Source of the DNA: Aedes albopictus
Lineage: Eukaryota > Arthropoda > Insecta > Diptera > Culicidae
DNA length: 64,000 bases
NCBI RefSeq assembly: GCF_035046485.1
Contig: NC_085136.1
Span: forward strand, 156,531,754 to 156,595,753
Direction of reading: 5' to 3'
Position 1 is the stretch's first letter. Each line of letters starts with the position of its first letter. Shown here piece by piece: positions 12,653 through 25,157 of the stretch. The translations under genes were made by a program, and so were the position numbers. Below the pieces are notes generated by a model, which ran no database searches, was not told the origin of the DNA, and worked only from the letters and a program-made list of their open reading frames with translations.

Positions 12653-12902
12653 CTGCCGTAATTCTGCAAAGTGACGTAAGCGACATTGGTAGTTTTGGCC
12701 CATATTTTGGTTGTTATGCATAAAACTCTTAGCCATCCTCTAAGTTTCCTTCCATAGATGATAGATTGCGACTAGATCTTGTATTCTAATACAGCAGGCA
12801 TGCCACAGTGTTGCTTTTACACCAGATATTATATATAATATAAATACCAAAAAATATTGAAATTTTAAATGGCGCTTACGTCACTTTGCAGAATTACGGC
12901 AG
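12653..12902. mobile_element. 250 bp MITE with perfect ~30 bp TIRs, TAAA duplication
   Basis: The ends are perfect inverted repeats starting CTGCCGTAATTCTGCAAAGT and continuing through GACGTAAGCG. TAAA flanks both sides (12649-12652 and 12903-12906). There is no coding capacity. The TIR perfection suggests a fairly recent insertion. The superfamily is not assigned. Confidence 0.82.
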
Positions 12903-12906
12903 TAAA

Positions 12907-14985
12907 TAGTCCAATCATTCCGTAATTCATCACTTCAATCACATCACCAGAAAACACCTCTAGATCTCAATCTCATCCATCCGAAAGCATGCCCCCAAAC
13001 GCAGCCAGAAAAAGGATCTCCTCATATATTGTACTCTTACGGTCCCGTCCCACCACCCGCGAAACAGTACCCCCTCTCTCGCTCTCCCTCAGAGTAAGAA
13101 GTCTCAGAAGTTCTTACCATGTAAATGTGTGTGTTCAGTAGCGCATATCTTCCTCCGCCGTCGTCGTCGTCATCGCCTTCGTCAGATTCGCCGCCGCCTC
13201 GTCACAGTCACTCCCCATCAAGTCCTGAACTATACCTACTAACAATCTTCCACCTTCTTTGTTTCGGCGCAGAGAAGTTGAGTAAGGAGAAGAAATAATG
13301 CGTGGCCTTATTAGTCAGACAACAGTTCAGAAACCAAAAACAAAAAAAATACAAGAAGAATACAATGTAATCAGCGAAACGTAACAGTTTAACGAGTATA
13401 TTGGAAACAGAGAGTGTTTTTTCTTGAACTTGTTCTTAGCGAAGTCTATTATGATCTAAACTTCGAAATTTTATCGTAGCTTAACGGAAATTCGGCTTGA
13501 GCTTTAAACTTTTTAGCAGAAAACAATGAAACGAAACTGTGTATATCGCTGTAATAATGAAAATCGAACTACAAAAATCTGTAAAACTTTTTTTTAGAAA
13601 ACACAAAAAAACGGTTCAAGTTTAAGCGTAGCACAAACCAAACAAAATAAGAAAAAAAAACCGGCGTGCGTTTTGAAGTTGTTACTGAGAGTAGTCAAGT
13701 TATTTTAACGAAAAACCAGCAAAGAGAGAATACAACCGTTGCATTTGTGGTTTGAGCTTTTAAAAGTTTTGCTGAAGCGAGAAATTGAAAGAGATTTAGC
13801 CAGGATCCTCTTTTGTAGGAAAAAGTTTTCACTATTAGAAGAAACTCCTCTCAGCAGAAAACGGCAAACCGACCGTTGAGATAAGATGTAGAAACGAGAT
13901 TTCATATACGTATTAAGTTTTTGCCAATCCCCCCGACTCGAATCCCTGCAAACACACTATACACAAACTACACCAAACGATCCTTTTCGAACGTAAAATA
14001 CACAGCACAGCACAGTGCTCTCATGCGCTACTGTGCTGCGAAGATGGCAACGCACTCTCGGCAGATAGACAGACAGATAACAGTATAAAAGGATGTCTCA
14101 CTGAAGGAAGAAAAAAAAAACAAACGCAAAGCAACACTTGTGTCTCTTCTTATAAGTAGAACAGAGCATCGCTCAGGTACAATGCAATCTGGCTGTCCGG
14201 GCGTCTGTTTTTCCTCTCGCGGGACAAGCGAGCGAAATTGAGATAGGAAAACTTGACAGTCATTGCATTTAATGTGAAGCAAACGGATATAGCGAAGCGA
14301 AATGCGTACAGAAATTGAAGCTAGCATTACAAAGATGATTGGGCGTTAGACAAAACTGAAACGTACTCCCGTGAGTGTGAGTGTGTAATATACCAAATTA
14401 TATTTTTATTATCGTTTAAGTTTTAGCAAACAACATAAAATAGAAAAAAAAAAAAACAAAAATAAACAGAGATATTATCGATTAAGAGCAAAGATCCCCC
14501 TTGACTGATAAGTAGTTATTCTTTGAAGATATATATACATAGCTAGTGGTTTAAGTACTTAGTTAAAATATTATACAGTTTTTACGGAGAACCCCGATCG
14601 TCCGGTGAAAACGACGATTCAAAGAGAATATATCAAATTGCATATATGAAGCGAAATGGAATTGTACATAGTGGAATGATTTTAAAAACCAGAATCTTAC
14701 GATGACGAACGAAGTGAATGCAAATATTTCATAGAAATCTGAGATACTTTTTAGATAGTGCAAGTAAACGAATCTTTGTATAGAATGAAGATATATTTCA
14801 TCTAGACCTGTCAATTGTATATAAACTGAACAGAAATCTCTCTATAGGCCATAAGATTTGAAGTCAATTGATTCTCAAAATATAGATAAAAGAAAATAAA
14901 TGAAAAGCTGATTTTGACGAAACTGTGTGTTTTTGTTACTGCCCAATGTTTGCATATTATTGAGAAATACCCTTTCACTACTTAC
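12907..14985 (+). other. Non-repetitive AU-rich stretch, possible distal 3' UTR
   Basis: This stretch is non-periodic, unlike its flanks. It becomes A/T-rich toward its end, with AATAAA-type signals near 14,461 and 14,896. It could be the distal 3' UTR of the receptor gene, displaced by repeats, or a separate non-coding segment. No ORF with recognisable domains was seen. Confidence 0.35.
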
Positions 14986-16026
14986 TTACCTTAGTGTATT
15001 GAGTGCCCTCTGATGTACGTAGGAGTCGTCTCCATTCGACTCGGTCCAGATATGTGCGTCTCCAGTTTCACACTCTGCGAAGGGTCCGCAGATCGTCCTC
15101 CACTTGGCCGGTCCATCTCGCTCGCTGTGCACCACGTCGTCTGGTACCAGTCGGATTACCCTCGAAAACAATTTTAGTAGGTTGCTATTTCACATCCTGG
15201 TGCCGTGTCCGCCCATCGTAGCCACCCGATTTCCGCGGTGTGGACGTTGGTTGGTTCTTTTACAACACTAACATATGATGCAGTTCGTGATTTGTTCGGC
15301 TTCTCCACGTTCCGGCTTCCATTTGCTCTCTACGAAGACCAAAGTAAGGGGCTGTCCATAAACCACGTGGTCATTTTCTGGAGATTAAACCCAGTAACCC
15401 ACTGCGAGATACGAAGGGACTCGAGAGTGTCTATGGTACTCGAACAACGCACATCACACGATCCATCGGCGCCCCGATCAATCGTGTCAGATTATCCGGG
15501 AATCCGTATTCGTGCATAATCTACTATAGTCGATCTCGATCGATTGTGTCATACACAGATGTAAAATCGATGAACAAGTGATGTGTGGGCACGTTGTATT
15601 CGCGGCATTTCTTTAACATCTGGCGGAAACAACCGGTTCGTTGTACCCATGCGCGTTCACCCATGAGTCTAGCCAGATATTGCCCCACAATTTCTGTTAA
15701 AACCGATGATAGACGACAATGAGAGAGTACTTTGTAGGCAGTCTCAGTAGTGTAATCGCGTGGTAGCTCCCGCAATACAACTTTTCTCACTTTTGTAGAT
15801 GGGACACACAATACCTTCCATCCACTCCTCCATTAATATCTGCTCCTCCTAAATCTTGGTAATGACTCATTATAGTGCTCTCACCAGTGCTTCTCCGCCG
15901 TATTTTATAAACTCGCTTGATAGTTGATCTGCTCCAGCGGATTTGTTGTTTTTCAACCGGCAAACCTCCTCCTCAATCTCCTGGAAGTCAGGGGCCGGAG
16001 TCTTTCATCCTCTACACGTACTTCTA

Positions 16027-16438
16027 CACTCTTAGAAAAAATCATGTAAATTTAAGTTTTTTTGGATGCACATAAAAGGAGCGGCCCGTTTGACACATAT
16101 TTACGTCTTCTATCACAAATAAAGCCGAGCTGGAAATCGCTAAAACCAAATCGACAGATGAAACATATGAAAGTAAAATAACGAACTGGATTCGAACACT
16201 GGTCCGCTGATTTAGAGGCACGCACTACACCTCTCGGTCATATCACCGAGTTGTGAGGCAACTGATAAATGTAAAACTGTTCCTACCTACCTGGTCAGAT
16301 AGGTTGTTGACATCTTGTGCAATCAACTCGAACTTACATGATGGATGTAAAATTCAGTCAAATTTGCCATTCAGGCATGAAATGTTCACGTACGTTGATA
16401 GTTTACGTCACGTGTAAATTCCTAATTTTTTAAGAGTG
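16027..16438. mobile_element. 412 bp TA-flanked TIR element carrying a tRNA-like module
   Basis: Ends are CACTCTTAGAAAAAAT and ATTTTTTAAGAGTG, flanked by TA on both sides (16025-16026, 16439-16440). It interrupts the surrounding RTE copy. The interior resembles a tRNA gene read on the minus strand rather than transposase sequence. Confidence 0.8.
16190..16249 (-). promoter_or_regulatory. tRNA-like box A / box B inside the MITE
   Basis: On the minus strand, TGACCGAGAGG resembles a pol III box A (one mismatch to TGGCNNAGNGG). It is followed by GTTCGAATC, a perfect box B. Spacing is as in a tRNA-Leu/Ser type gene with a longer arm. I could not fold a full cloverleaf with paired acceptor arms, so this is called tRNA-derived and not a tRNA gene. 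Confidence 0.55.
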
Positions 16439-16900
16439 TAGCTCAGTTACCTCGCCACTTTCGTTGCCTGCAATGTCGCCATGAGGTGCTCATCGTAATG
16501 CTGCCGCCACCTCTCAACCACCTCACGCTCGCTCGTGAGAAGATTCCCGTGATTGCCGCGGCACATGTCGGCTTATGGCACAAATCCTCTGCGCGAGTGA
16601 TTCAGCTTCTTAACGCGGAACAACTCTTCCATCACTTCGCGATCTTGTTTTTCCTACTGGCGCTTCTTCCTTCGTCTATAACCTACCACATTCGCCTTTG
16701 TACGGTGTTGAAACACGGTGTTGCCCGTACTGCATTCTTCTCGTATTTCAACTGATATCTTTCGCCGTCGTAGCAGTCGTTTCTGTGATTCGGAGTCGCG
16801 GAGCCTAGTGCTGCAGCCGCGGTACTACCTAGGTGGATCGAATGTCCCTCCAGCCATCTTCAAGTGTAGCTGCGCCAAGCTGTTCTTCCATTGGTAGAGC

Positions 16901-17329
16901 CACTGTTAACTACTGCGCGTACCCTTGAGCCACCCGTACGTTCCGCAGCCGCTCGGTTTTGAGTCGCGGGGGAGGCGTGAGGGCCATTTTTGGCGTCGGT
17001 GACAGCGGCGGCAATCGGCGTAACCGAAATTGAACCATGAAAGCAACATCAACGAAGCGAATAAGTTGTGAGTAGTGTCAGTACGATCCGTGACCAATGC
17101 CTTTTTTTATTTCGGTTCGGAATCATCACTGCGACCAGTTATTAGACCCACAGAGAGTCTCTGTGTTAAACCTACTCTGATATTACCCGCATCCTTAGTG
17201 TAGTGTATGTCGAATTACTCCATTTCCATGGGGGGCAATATAGTATTAATTTTGGTACAGTTTTTATTTTGTTTTCTTAGAGGCTTAAAATCAACCAAAT
17301 TTAATTATAAAGTCAAACTATTTAGGCTC
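16901..17329. other. No gene recognised
   Basis: A GC-rich patch (about 16,920-17,020) may be the degraded 5' part of the RTE copy. The rest is anonymous AT-rich sequence. Confidence 0.3.
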
Positions 17330-18178
17330 AGAAATCTCCGAAGGATTTCCAGGAGGAATCGTTGAAGGACTTCCAGGAGACATCCCCGAAGGATTTCCGT
17401 GAGGAATTTTAAAGGCACTGCAGGAATCTATAAAAGAACTGTTGTATAAAAATCTAAAAGAACTTCTGCCAATTGGTGGACCAAAATTCTCTCTTCGAGA
17501 AATTCCTGAAGAAACTTCTGCGGAAAGATCTGATTGAAAGTTTAGAGGAACATCAAAACTTATGCCAGGAAGAATCCTAGCAAGATTTCTAGGAGGAATC
17601 TTCGAAGGTTTACCAGGATGAAATTGAGAATTAATTTGTAAAGAAACCCCAAACGAAGTCCAGGAGGAATTCCCAAAGGATTTCCAGCAGGAAACCCCAA
17701 ATAAATTGGAAGTGAAATCGTCGAAGTATTTGCCAGAGGTATGGCCGAAGGAATCCCAAAAGGATTTACAAGAGGGATCTCAGGAGGATGTGCAGGAAGA
17801 ATCCCTGAAGGATTTCCTACCTGAATCTCCGAAGGATTTCCAGGATCAATCTTGGACGGCTTTCTCGGAGGAATCCCCAAAAGATTTCCAGGAGGAATCC
17901 CCGAAAGAATTCCAAGACGAATTTCAGAAGGGAGTCCTGGAGGATTCCCTGGAAGAAATCCTTGAAAGAACTCCCGGATGAATCTAAGAACTTTTGGCCT
18001 CCCTGAAGGAACTTCGGTAGCAATCCCTGAAGGAACTTCTGAGGGATATCTGAATTTTCATTGAGATATCCTTGAATCCTCCTTAAGAATCTATGAGGGA
18101 AATTCTGAGATTCCGGAAAAAACTTCTGGAGCGACCTCCGATGGAACTTCTGGACCAATCTGTGAAGGAATTCCAGGA
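17330..18178 (+). repeat. Degenerate GGAATTCC-family repeat block
   Basis: Units of the form GGAGGAATCCCCGAAGGATTTCCA read on the + strand. Polarity is uniform. Open frames on both strands (Glu/Ser-rich one way, Pro/Gly/Ile-rich the other) follow the repeat period. Confidence 0.8.
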
Positions 18179-18181
18179 GTT

Positions 18182-18330
18182 TTTATCGTTTGTATCGCTC
18201 CACATTCTGTCGGGTTCCATGCTATAGCATTACCGCCCATGCTGCGTCCTTCTCCTCCAAAACCGCTAGGTTTTCCTCGGAGAACCTATCATTTCGTTGG
18301 CTCCGTTCTACGTACTTGCTCAAGTAACAC
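18182..18330 (-). pseudogene. Short RTE-type LINE fragment, family 1
   Basis: The stretch CACATTCTGTCGGGTTCCAT through to CTCCGTTCTACGTACTTG aligns by eye with the region around 42,416-42,525 of the better RTE copy. That is the linker between endonuclease and RT. It is a fragment only. Confidence 0.6.
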
Positions 18331-20324
18331 AGAAAACATCTTCAAAAATTAAAATCTAAAAATATGCATTATAAGAGTATTATAAGCGAAATATAAAACA
18401 TCATGTGTAGGAAAAAAGCTGTAACTATGTTATTCGCTAACATGCATAAGAAAACATGACGTCCGCTCAAAGGAGAATAAAATGCGTTATTTGAAAACTT
18501 ATACAACACTTGCAAAACATCGCTGCCAACTGCGTTTTTGGACTTACTGTTTTGAAATGTTCCCCAGCAAATTGAGATTTTTGATTTTCTCGCTTTACTT
18601 GCTTTTTTGGTCACTTTTCCCTAGTTTTTTTTCACACAATCATGTCGGAACCCCGCACGAATGCAATTATGTATTCTCGAGCCAAATCATGACATGGAAA
18701 ACCCTTCCATTTCTAATATGTTTGCTTATTGATGTGTCCGTTGCCTCCATCGAAAAAAAAATCGACCAGCTATTATTTTTTCAGGATGAAAAGCGAGATA
18801 TTAAGTGGAATCACGTATTCAACAACCTTGGCTCTTCTACATCCAACTTCCTCTTGTTTGTCCGGGCCTCGGCCCCATCAATGTCGGGGTACTGCTTGCC
18901 ATTAATTTTTCGCAAAAGCACCCTCAACCGGAACACATTCACAAACCCGACCTAGACGAGGTGATCTGCTCAGGACGTTACCAAAACGCTGTTTTGGGCC
19001 TTAAATTGCCTTGCAGTATTATCTATCCTTTAATTACTCAGCAGGGAACTTTTTGGCTTACCGAAATTTTATCACTAATTCCGCAAAATCATCAAAACTA
19101 ATACGACGTTCTAAACGGCGTGATTGTTTACGGCAATGTTTTGACGTTTTGACAGATTTGAACTCGTTGAGAAATAAGTTATAATTGTGTTACTTAAGTG
19201 TTAAAAAAAGTATCTGGATTTAGAGTTCATGTGGGTAAGTTGAAAATCAGCTACCATAACTTAATTTTATCGTTAGCTCAATTTGTTCCACCATATATTG
19301 CAAAGCTGCTTTAGGTTATAGTGTCGCGTGAAAATATTGATACACAATTGAAAATACGATAAAAATGTAGTCTTATTTCCTTGAATATGTTTACTAATGT
19401 TAAACAAAAACGGTTTTGTTTGATCATAAAAATATCAAGACTCACTGGAGACAAAACTAGTACCGAATCAAAGAGTCATATACTCAATTAAAGTTATTGT
19501 TGAGAGTTGTTTAAATTTTTTGAGCGGCACTGTATGCTCTATTGAGAAGCTGCCATATTGATTCTTGATTTGATATTTAAAAAATCTCACAAAACAGCAC
19601 AATTTGGGTTCTTTATGATTTAAATTTAATTTGAACTCAGTGGCGCTTGAATTATGGAGAAGTTAAATCAATGGTTTCACCATAAATCTTAAGCCGCAGA
19701 GAAACCGCTTTACCTACACTGAGTATAAGGCGATAAAAAATCGATGATTTATTTAATTATATCTCATGCCTATTGGTATTATGACATGGAAACATTTTCT
19801 TGAGATAAAGCCGTATTTTCCTATATATTTTTTCGGTTGTGTTTTGTTTCTGTTGTTTCAGTTGCGCCAAGTCAAGTGCGGTGCGATAGTTTATTGTTAG
19901 AAAACTGGTTTCTAAAAGTTATGTAACTAAACGAAAAGCTTAGTTTCAATCTTTCCATTTAATCTGTAATGGAAATGTTATCTGATAGTTATATCAGCTA
20001 AAAATAGCTTAACTACAACCACTGACTGTGTTTGTATTATATAAGTAATTTCCAAATTTCTTTTACGATAAATTACTCTAATGTAACAAATGTTCAATCT
20101 CGAGTTGGATGAAGCGTAGGTCAGGCGCAATTTTTAGTATTATAAGTGTATCAGAATACAACTATCTATACTTTGAAGGATGTTTTATAAGCCGCCATTT
20201 TTTGCGCTGTTTTGATTATATAAGTGTTCAATTTAACGTAGAATTTAAAACAAAAATACAATCGACTATGTTTGAATCGTGAATTCTCAACTGTTATAGA
20301 GCTAGTGGTGTTACTTGGGTGATG
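18331..20324. other. Unassigned region with one coding-like patch
   Basis: Mostly AT-rich anonymous sequence. Between about 18,640 and 19,100 two overlapping + strand frames have less biased composition. One contains PINVGVLLAINFSQ and HKPDLDEVICSGRY. A T-rich run ending TTTTTCAG lies just before 18,785. I do not recognise a family, and the switch of frame argues for decay or chance. A GTAAGT-like donor sits near 19,236 after a GACGTTTTGACAG patch. No function is claimed. Confidence 0.25.
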
Positions 20325-21512
20325 TTGCTCGAGACTGCGTTGTTAATGGCTGCTTTGACTGTGCTTCAGCAGTTCTCAAGTAGGGCACATCGAGCACATC
20401 CTCGCCCGGCAACGCTAGCTCGAGATTCTGCGCATATGCGGTGGCGATATCCGGTTGCTTGAGGTGTAGCGCTGTAACCATCATCTGGTAGTGGTCAGAG
20501 TTAGCGCCACAATAGGTCCTGATGTCGATAATGTCGTAAAATTGCCGTCCATCAATAAATTAGTACCGTAATCCGGGGTCAAATTGATCACTTTAAAACA
20601 ACTTTTGCGGATAACATCAGTGCCTGTTCAAATATTGCCAAAATAATTTCTGTTAAACCAGTACCCAGTGGATCTCCATGGAATCATGTGACAGAATTTT
20701 GTTCAACAATTTTAAACTTTAAGTTAAATAACTTCAAATATCAAAATATTGGAAATGCCACTTTGGGGCAAAATTGATCAGTATACAATTAAGCATCGGT
20801 CGAAAAGGAAATTTCCTTCGCCGCTTAATTTTGCTCTTCTAAAACCGCATAACGCGTCTAAAATCTTACAACTAGTGAATTTAATACTTTAAATGCAAAA
20901 TAAATTTTCTAAATTTCCCCTTAAACGCCTAATGGTAGGCAATTTCATTTGAAATAAGTGATTTCTATTACAATAAATGACTATTTCTTCATAAAATGCA
21001 CTTTTTATAACAATTTCATGTTATGATTAGCTGCACTATATCCCAACAAAGGCTCCACAAAAATGTTAAAACAGAGAATTCACGGGAAGTCCTATTAGCA
21101 ACTGATTGTTTAACAGCAATGATTTCAGCTAAATAAGAATTACATTGCAAATTCCTTGAAAAAATAAGGCAAAACTAACTTTTTTCTAAAAAATTAAAAG
21201 TCTACAATCATCTCTAGACATCTACGAATCAGATGACGTAAAAAGTTTAAGATCATTACGGCGCTTAAGAGTTCCTAGTATGGAATTAAAAAGTAGTACC
21301 TGAGTGATCAATTTCACCCCGCTGGTCAATTTGACCCCGGTTTACGGTACATGATCAATTTGCGATTCTGTTTGTTGTGATGATTTCCAGGTGTAACGAT
21401 AAGGGAGGCTGTTCTGGAAGAAGATGGCCATATTCTTGGAGGCGGCGAAATCAATCAGGCATAGCGTTTAGGTCACCTATGATAATCTTGACGTCGTGGC
21501 TTGGGCAGCGGT
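20325..21512 (-). pseudogene. RTE-type LINE fragment, family 1, copy C
   Basis: Minus-strand fragment covering the end of the endonuclease region and the following linker, in two pieces (20,325-20,562 and 21,351-21,512). Sequence such as AGGTGTAACGATAAGGGAGG is shared with the copy at 42.88 kb. A MITE splits it. Frames are broken. Confidence 0.72.
20563..21350. mobile_element. ~790 bp MITE with GTACCGTAA...GGGGTCAAATTGATCA termini
   Basis: Terminal inverted repeats start GTACCGTAATCCGGGG at the left and GTACCGTAAACCGGGG (reverse complement) at the right. Both are followed by a TCAAATTGA motif that is repeated inside. It has no coding capacity. It sits inside an RTE fragment, so both boundaries are supported by the host sequence resuming. 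The target duplication could not be fixed. Confidence 0.78.
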
Positions 21513-21525
21513 CGTACCCCTCCCC

Positions 21526-22395
21526 TAACAATCTCTGAAGGAAATCCTGGAGAGATTCCTCAAAAAACTTCTGGAGCGATCTCTGATGGAACTCCTGGAG
21601 GAATCCCTGAATGCATTTCAGGTCGAATCTGTGAAGAAACTCCTGAAGGAATCTCTGAAACTCCTGGACTAATCCCTGAAGGAACTTCAAATGGAATCCC
21701 TGGAGGAACTCCCAGACTAATCTCGTATGAATTCCTGACGAAACGTCGAGCTCTATCCCTGATGGGTCTCCTGGAGGCATCCCTGAATCCTCCTGAAAGA
21801 ATCTCTGGTGGAATCACTGTTGGAATTCTGAAGGAATCACTGATGAAACTCCAGGCAGCATCGTTCTGGTACTACTGGGGTGATCCCTGAAGGAACTCCT
21901 GTATGAATACCTTAAAAAACTCCTGGAAGAATCCCTGAAAATTCTCCATGAAGCATTTCGGTGAAATTCCAATGATAATTCGCGAATGAATTTAAGATGT
22001 AATCTCTGATGGAATTCCACGAAACATTTCTGAAAGAATTTCTGGAGGAATCCTTGAAGGTACTCATATATAAATTACTGAAGGAACTCCTGTTGTAATC
22101 TCCGAAGAAATTCCAGGAGAATCCCTGATGGTTGTTCAGGAGGGATCCAAATTCCAAAAGGGTTCCCAGAATAATCTCCTGATGAGGCGATATCAAAAGG
22201 AGGTCCCAGAAGAAACGCCAGGAGAAATCCCTGATTAGAATTTTAATGGAATTCCTAATGGAAATTTAGGAGGAATCTCTGGAGGAACTCCTGGATTAAT
22301 CCCTGAAGGAACTTTTGAAAACTTCATGATTAAACTTCAAAGGAATTCCTGAAGGACTTCCTAGAATTATCTCTGAAGGTCCCCTGTAGGAATCC
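21526..22395 (+). repeat. Degenerate GGAATTCC-family repeat block
   Basis: Units of the type GAAGGAACTCCTGGAGGAATCCCT. The open frames (for example Ile/Pro/Gly/Ser-rich on the minus strand) track the repeat period. It lies between RTE copies C and B. Confidence 0.8.
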
Positions 22396-24348
22396 ATAAA
22401 AAAAACTCATATTTTTATTCATTAAGTTCAACATCAAATTCATGACAACACTGAATCACCCATTTTTGCCACCATAGTCTAGCATTCTTGCAACATGCCC
22501 TGCTTACCGTATCCTTCCGGTTTGGCCACATACAGGATGTTAGGTTCGCAATAGCATCGAGTTCGTAGTTCATCCTTCGCCACCACACACCATTCTCCGG
22601 CACGCCGCTGAAGATCGTTCCTAGCACGCGTCGCTAGAAAACTCCGAGTGCTTGCAGGTCCTCCTCGAGCATGGTCCATGTCTCGTGTCCGTGGAGGACC
22701 ACCAGTCTTATTAGCGTTTTGCACATGGTGCATGGTGCGTTTTGTGAATCTTTCAAGACCGCAGCTTCTACTGGAGCCCGTAGTAGGCCCGACTTCCACT
22801 GATGATGCGCCTTCGGATTTCACGACTCACATTGCCAGTCGCTAGTAAGAGTCCAAGGTAGACAAACTCCTCAGCCACCTCGAAGGTACATACACCCGTC
22901 TATCGGAGTATTACTACCTAGACGGATTCGGTCGTGTTCAGTTTCGCCTACCAGCATGTACTTTGTTTTTGACACATTCACCACCAGTGCGACCTTTGCT
23001 ACTTCAAGTTTCAGGCGTGTGCACAGATCTGCCACCATTCCAAATGTTCTCACGTCCGTGAATAACATAAATTGACCGGATTTTGTGAAAATCATGCCCC
23101 GGCTCATCGCATTACACCTTCCAGAGCGATGTTGAAGAGTAGGCATGAGAGTTCGCCACTTTGAAACAGTCCCCGGCAAGATTCGAATGAGCTGGATAGT
23201 TCACCCGAAACCCTTTTGCAGTTTTGTACATCGTCCATCGTCCCAGCCAGCACGAAGTCGTATATGATGTAGAATAGAATGCTAAGTGGAGGCCATATGC
23301 GTACATGCTTCCATTCAACCGCATGTAAAGTGTACGCATATCGCCTCCACTTTAGCATCTTATTCTACATCATATGCGATCATGTGTTGGCTGGGTTTTC
23401 TTTGAGTCTGGTCAGCTTCCCAGGAAAGCCGTTTTCTTCTATTTTCCATTGCTATGCGGGCGATTCTGCCGTATGTCGCCTTGAAGTCGATGAACAGGTG
23501 ATACGTTGAGACCTGGTATTCCAGCTGCTTTGTTGGTTTTGAGCTAGTGAATAGCATCCTTAATTACCCTCAGCGTGGGAGGTGACTCATTTTCGTCCTC
23601 TGCTGAACTGGCCTAGTCGTTTCCTCCGTTGCTGTGGTCTCCCGTGCCTACGTTCACCACGCCATTCAGGTGCTCAACGAAGTGCTGCTTCCAACATTCG
23701 ACCACCTACCGTCCGTCCGTCAAGAAAAGGATCCCGTCCTTATCCCTGCAGATGTCGGCTCGCGGCATGAAGCCGTTGCGGGACGCGTTCAGCTTCTGGT
23801 AGAACTTCTGTGTTCCTTGGGAACGGCACAGCAGTTCCATTTCATCGCACTCTGCTTTTTCCAGGCAGCGCTTTTTCTCCCAAAAGAGGCGCGTCTGCTG
23901 TTTTCGCTCTGCATCGTTCCTCGTTCTGCCAAGTTCCTTGCTGCAGCATTACCATCCGCGCTAGGTTCTTGTCCTCAGAAATCGATCTGCACTCTTCTTC
24001 AAATCATTAGATCCTTCGACGTCTTTCCACGTACCCGATGGTGCTCTAGACTGCGTTGCTGATGGCTACTTCCCGAGTAGATGTAAAAATCAGAACAATA
24101 TCATCGTTTGATATTCCTCAGTGAAGTACTCAAGATCTAATTAGCTATTGGTTTGTTTGACATAAGAGATAAAAGATCAAAAATAAGATCAAAAATTAGT
24201 ATGGGGAAGAACATAATAATATCTCATTTTGATGTTATAAGATCAGACCAATATCTGGGGAGATTTGGGCTGTAGCACATCTAACCAATATCATAAAATG
24301 ATCTGACAGATGGATTAAAGTTAAAAAAAAGAAAAATGGCCGCGACCA

Positions 24349-24401
24349 GAATCGAAGCTATGACCTATGGATTTATGAGCAGTGACATTACCACAGCACT
24401 A
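24349..24401 (-). promoter_or_regulatory. tRNA-like box A / box B near the left end of the insertion
   Basis: On the minus strand TAGTGCTGTGG (box A-like, one mismatch) is followed by CTTCGATTC (box B-like, one mismatch). It is reminiscent of the module at 16.2 kb. It is degenerate, and no cloverleaf could be closed. Confidence 0.4.
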
Positions 24402-25157
24402 CGACTCATATCTGAAAATAGGACGTAACAAGAGCATCAAGTTCTACGTTTTCCAAGGTGTTTGCGAGTCATGGTAGTTGTGTTGGTTTGGTCCCGCCAT
24501 GTTGTAGATGAGTGTGTGAAAGTACTAATTATGATCTTGAATAGTAGTTTTCAGATCTTACAATTTTCGGATGTTATAGATGAATGTGTCAAAGAACTGA
24601 TTTTGGTCTTGAGCAGTAATTTTCAGATCTTTCGATTTCTGAATGTTGCAGATGAAAATGTGAACAGCTAATTTTGATCTTGAGCAGTATTTTGCAGATT
24701 TCTCAATGATAAATGTTCTATTGCAGAATATTAATACAGTTTCCACCCACAATTTGCAAACTGACGTGATGGTATGGAAAATAAAAATGAATTTGGGCAC
24801 AATAGGGTCCTAAAATGAAAAACATTTCCCTGGTTTTGTTGTATAACACGAAGAAGCATACTGTTCTGATCTCAATAGTATTTTTTCCAAACTCAAACAA
24901 TGACAGAACAGTTAATAAATTTGAAAATAAAATAATGGTAAGCAGTTCTTGTTTGGCATTCGGGGTCAACCTTGACGTAACGAAAGTGGAACGACGGGTT
25001 GCAAAAGACATCACATTGGCTCAATTTTGACAACAAATGTTCATGTTTGACATACACGGTAAATCAAATTTACTCAAAATTAAGTGCTAAGCAAAAAGTG
25101 TTGCAAAAATTATTAAAATTCTAAAATGTTGTTTTTTGGGCTTTATCTTTAGGAATA

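Larger units (their letters stand above)
14986..16900 (-). pseudogene. Degenerate RTE-type LINE, family 2, copy A
   Basis: Minus-strand translation gives pieces of a reverse transcriptase. KCREYNVPTHHLFIDF is the RT block before the first catalytic Asp, and upstream there are traces of the NNKSAG-type block. Frames are broken by many stops and shifts. The left end carries a CTTA-type simple tail (about 14,978-14,995), as expected for an RTE 3' end. A TA-flanked MITE splits it. The same family is found at 43.35-50.8 kb. RTE assignment rests on these motifs and on the simple-repeat tail. Confidence 0.75.

Noticed and set aside
16185..16262. Functional tRNA-Leu/Ser gene
   Set aside because: Boxes A and B are present, but the acceptor arms do not pair and it lies in the middle of a MITE.
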